Shown one piece after another: positions 5,579-6,583 of a stretch of DNA of 6,583 nt (the stretch's first letter is position 1; each line of letters begins with the position of its first letter). A program made the position numbers and the translations under genes. The stretch covers positions 1-6,583 of the forward strand of contig CAJOFW010000069.1 in assembly GCA_905234005.1 (NCBI GenBank). The letters are read 5' to 3'. The stretch comes from an uncultured Oscillospiraceae bacterium (GTDB lineage: Bacteria; Bacillota; Clostridia; Oscillospirales; Oscillospiraceae). Below the pieces are notes generated by a model. The model did no database searches and was not told the origin of the DNA. It saw nothing but the letters and a program-made list of their open reading frames with translations.

Positions 5579-6583
5579 ATGAAACGTTCGATCGCATGGA
5601 TCCTCGCGCTGATGATGGTCATGGCGCTCGTCCTGACCGGCTGCGGCGGAGGAAGCAGCACGACCGCCCCCGCGGCGGAAGACGGGCGGGAAACTTCCTC
5701 CCCGCTGGTGAGCGTTTGCATCGGGGCGTACAACCGGAAAGACACCATCCGGGAATGCGTGGAGTCCGCGTTGGGGCAGACGTGGAAAAACAAGGAAATC
5801 GTGGTGGTGGACGACGCGTCCACCGACGGAACCCGAGAAATTTTGCAGGAATACGGCGCGAGGATCCGCCTGATTTGCCGGGATGCGAATTCCGGCATCT
5901 GTCCCGTGACGCGGAACCAGGCCGTGTCGGCGGCAAAAGGAGAATATGTGGCCTTTCTGGATTCCGACGACGTGTGGTATCCTGAAAAACTGGGAAAACA
6001 GGTTGCCTTCCTGGAATCCCATCCCGACATTCCGCTCTGCCACACGCTCTGCAACGTGATCGACCGGGAATCCAAAGTGGTGGGTATCCGGCAGCCATTG
6101 GAAACCATTCCGAAGACCGGATGGATTTTCGAGCGGTTGCTGGACCATTGCTGGGTCACGATTTCGACCGTCATGGCGCGGAAGAGCTTGTTTTCGGAAA
6201 TCGGGCAATTCAACGAGGGAGCACCTTACGGCTGGCTGGGAGAGGACCACGAGTTTTTCCTCCGGGTCGCGAAGAAGCATCCCATAGGATTGGTCGAAGA
6301 AATCCTTGCCGGATTCCGCAAGGCCGGGCAGGGAATCACCGCCAACAACTGGAAAGCCAATCCCGAACCGGTTCCGTTGTTCCAGGCCTTGCTGGAACGC
6401 CGGGACATTTGGGGCGGCGTTGTCCCGCGTCGTCGGATGGTCCGTGCCCTGACGGACAAATGCAATGAAAACGCATGGTTTTACCGGGACCGTGGCGAAC
6501 GCGGACGGGCTTGGTGGTTTGTCCGCCAGGCGTTGAAAGCGGATTGGACGGACCGGCGGGCATGGCTCCACGCGGTGAGTTTG
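5579..6583 (+). CDS. chimeric frame: lipoprotein signal peptide joined to a family 2 glycosyltransferase (3' end open)
   Basis: The frame is open for 335 codons to the window edge. Residues 1-35 are a lipoprotein signal (lipobox LTGC, Cys22) and the start of a tether, nearly identical to the binding protein at 1421. From residue 36 it is a GT2, GT-A fold enzyme: PLVSVCIGAYNRKDTIRECV from 42, the nucleotide-binding VVVDDAST with Asp78-Asp79, the metal-binding DSDD at 128-131, and GEDHEFFLRVAKK with the candidate base Glu222-Asp223. The tail (about 290-335) resembles the usual helical ending, so little of the enzyme is missing. GT2 enzymes transfer sugars from cytoplasmic nucleotide-sugars, typically to surface polysaccharide, so export as a lipoprotein is implausible. 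Codon use also changes: about ten TTG Leu codons here against about one in each of the two preceding genes. The likeliest reading is two unrelated sequences joined near 5684; the GT2 identity itself is firm. Confidence 0.85.
   Translation, partial: MKRSIAWILALMMVMALVLTGCGGGSSTTAPAAEDGRETSSPLVSVCIGAYNRKDTIRECVESALGQTWKNKEIVVVDDASTDGTREILQEYGARIRLICRDANSGICPVTRNQAVSAAKGEYVAFLDSDDVWYPEKLGKQVAFLESHPDIPLCHTLCNVIDRESKVVGIRQPLETIPKTGWIFERLLDHCWVTISTVMARKSLFSEIGQFNEGAPYGWLGEDHEFFLRVAKKHPIGLVEEILAGFRKAGQGITANNWKANPEPVPLFQALLERRDIWGGVVPRRRMVRALTDKCNENAWFYRDRGERGRAWWFVRQALKADWTDRRAWLHAVSL
5681..5710. other. breakpoint between host lipoprotein segment and foreign glycosyltransferase
   Basis: Sequence matching the first binding-protein gene ends with the GAC codon at 5681-5683. 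The next codons (GGG CGG GAA ACT TCC TCC) match nothing in that gene, and by 5702 the glycosyltransferase core begins. The join keeps frame. No insertion-sequence ends, target duplications or tRNA-like sequence are visible at the point. Confidence 0.7.

Larger units (their letters stand above)
5434..5683 (+). repeat. direct repeat, copy 2: control region plus signal-peptide segment
   Basis: This is the partner of 1282-1525, starting 27 bases after the reductase stop codon. It retains the box at 5434-5451, the identical 23-base element at 5496-5518, a promoter, a ribosome binding site (GGAGG at 5567-5571, seven bases from the ATG) and 35 codons differing at five of 105 bases. The differences between copies are mostly in unconstrained positions, as expected for diverged paralogues rather than a recent copying event. 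I see no clear intrinsic terminator between 5408 and 5433. Confidence 0.85.

Noticed and set aside
1282..5683. The two direct repeats as ends of a composite transposon
   Set aside because: No transposase, terminal inverted repeats or target-site duplication; the repeats are promoter plus coding segments diverged like paralogues.
5534..6571. Minus-strand open frames of 345 and 360 codons opposite the glycosyltransferase
   Set aside because: They cross the junction between two unrelated sequences and lack motifs; the plus-strand GT2 signature is unambiguous.

Overview
The window looks like GC-rich DNA from an anaerobic, Firmicutes/Clostridia-type bacterium. The grounds are a YesN-like AraC regulator, strong AGGAGG-type ribosome binding sites, a lipoprotein family 5 solute-binding protein with an Ala/Pro/Ser-rich tether, and an oxygen-sensitive flavin/Fe-S reductase of the 2-enoate/2,4-dienoyl-CoA reductase type. 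The taxonomic call is inference from gene style; there is no rRNA or other marker gene here.

Layout: positions 1-1232 (minus strand) carry an AraC-family regulator that runs off the left edge only about ten residues before its expected end. It is easy to miss because it has no stop codon inside the window, and a long meaningless open frame lies opposite it. A divergent control region (1233-1420) follows. Then come a complete family 5 extracellular solute-binding lipoprotein (1421-3319), a strong GC-rich hairpin (3338-3367), and a 673-residue FMN/4Fe-4S/FAD oxidoreductase (3386-5407). The likely logic is that the AraC protein senses a signal and switches on a binding protein that captures a solute outside the cell, together with a reductase that may act on that solute or its breakdown product. 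No ABC permease or ATPase is in the window.

From about 5434 the sequence repeats itself. A second copy of the control region, ribosome binding site and signal-peptide coding segment (5434-5683) closely matches 1282-1525, as if a second paralogous binding protein were beginning. At about 5684, after 35 codons, the reading frame switches without a stop into a family 2 glycosyltransferase that runs to the right edge. Codon choice changes sharply there (TTG, GAA and AAA become common). A lipoprotein signal on a nucleotide-sugar-dependent enzyme makes little biochemical sense. The likeliest explanation is a chimeric assembly join; a genuine recombination is the less likely alternative. This is the most notable anomaly in the window.

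I found no RNA genes, CRISPR arrays, insertion sequences or riboswitches. The non-coding stretches are 1233-1420 (188 nt), 3320-3385 (66 nt) and 5408-5578 (171 nt); their contents are described below.
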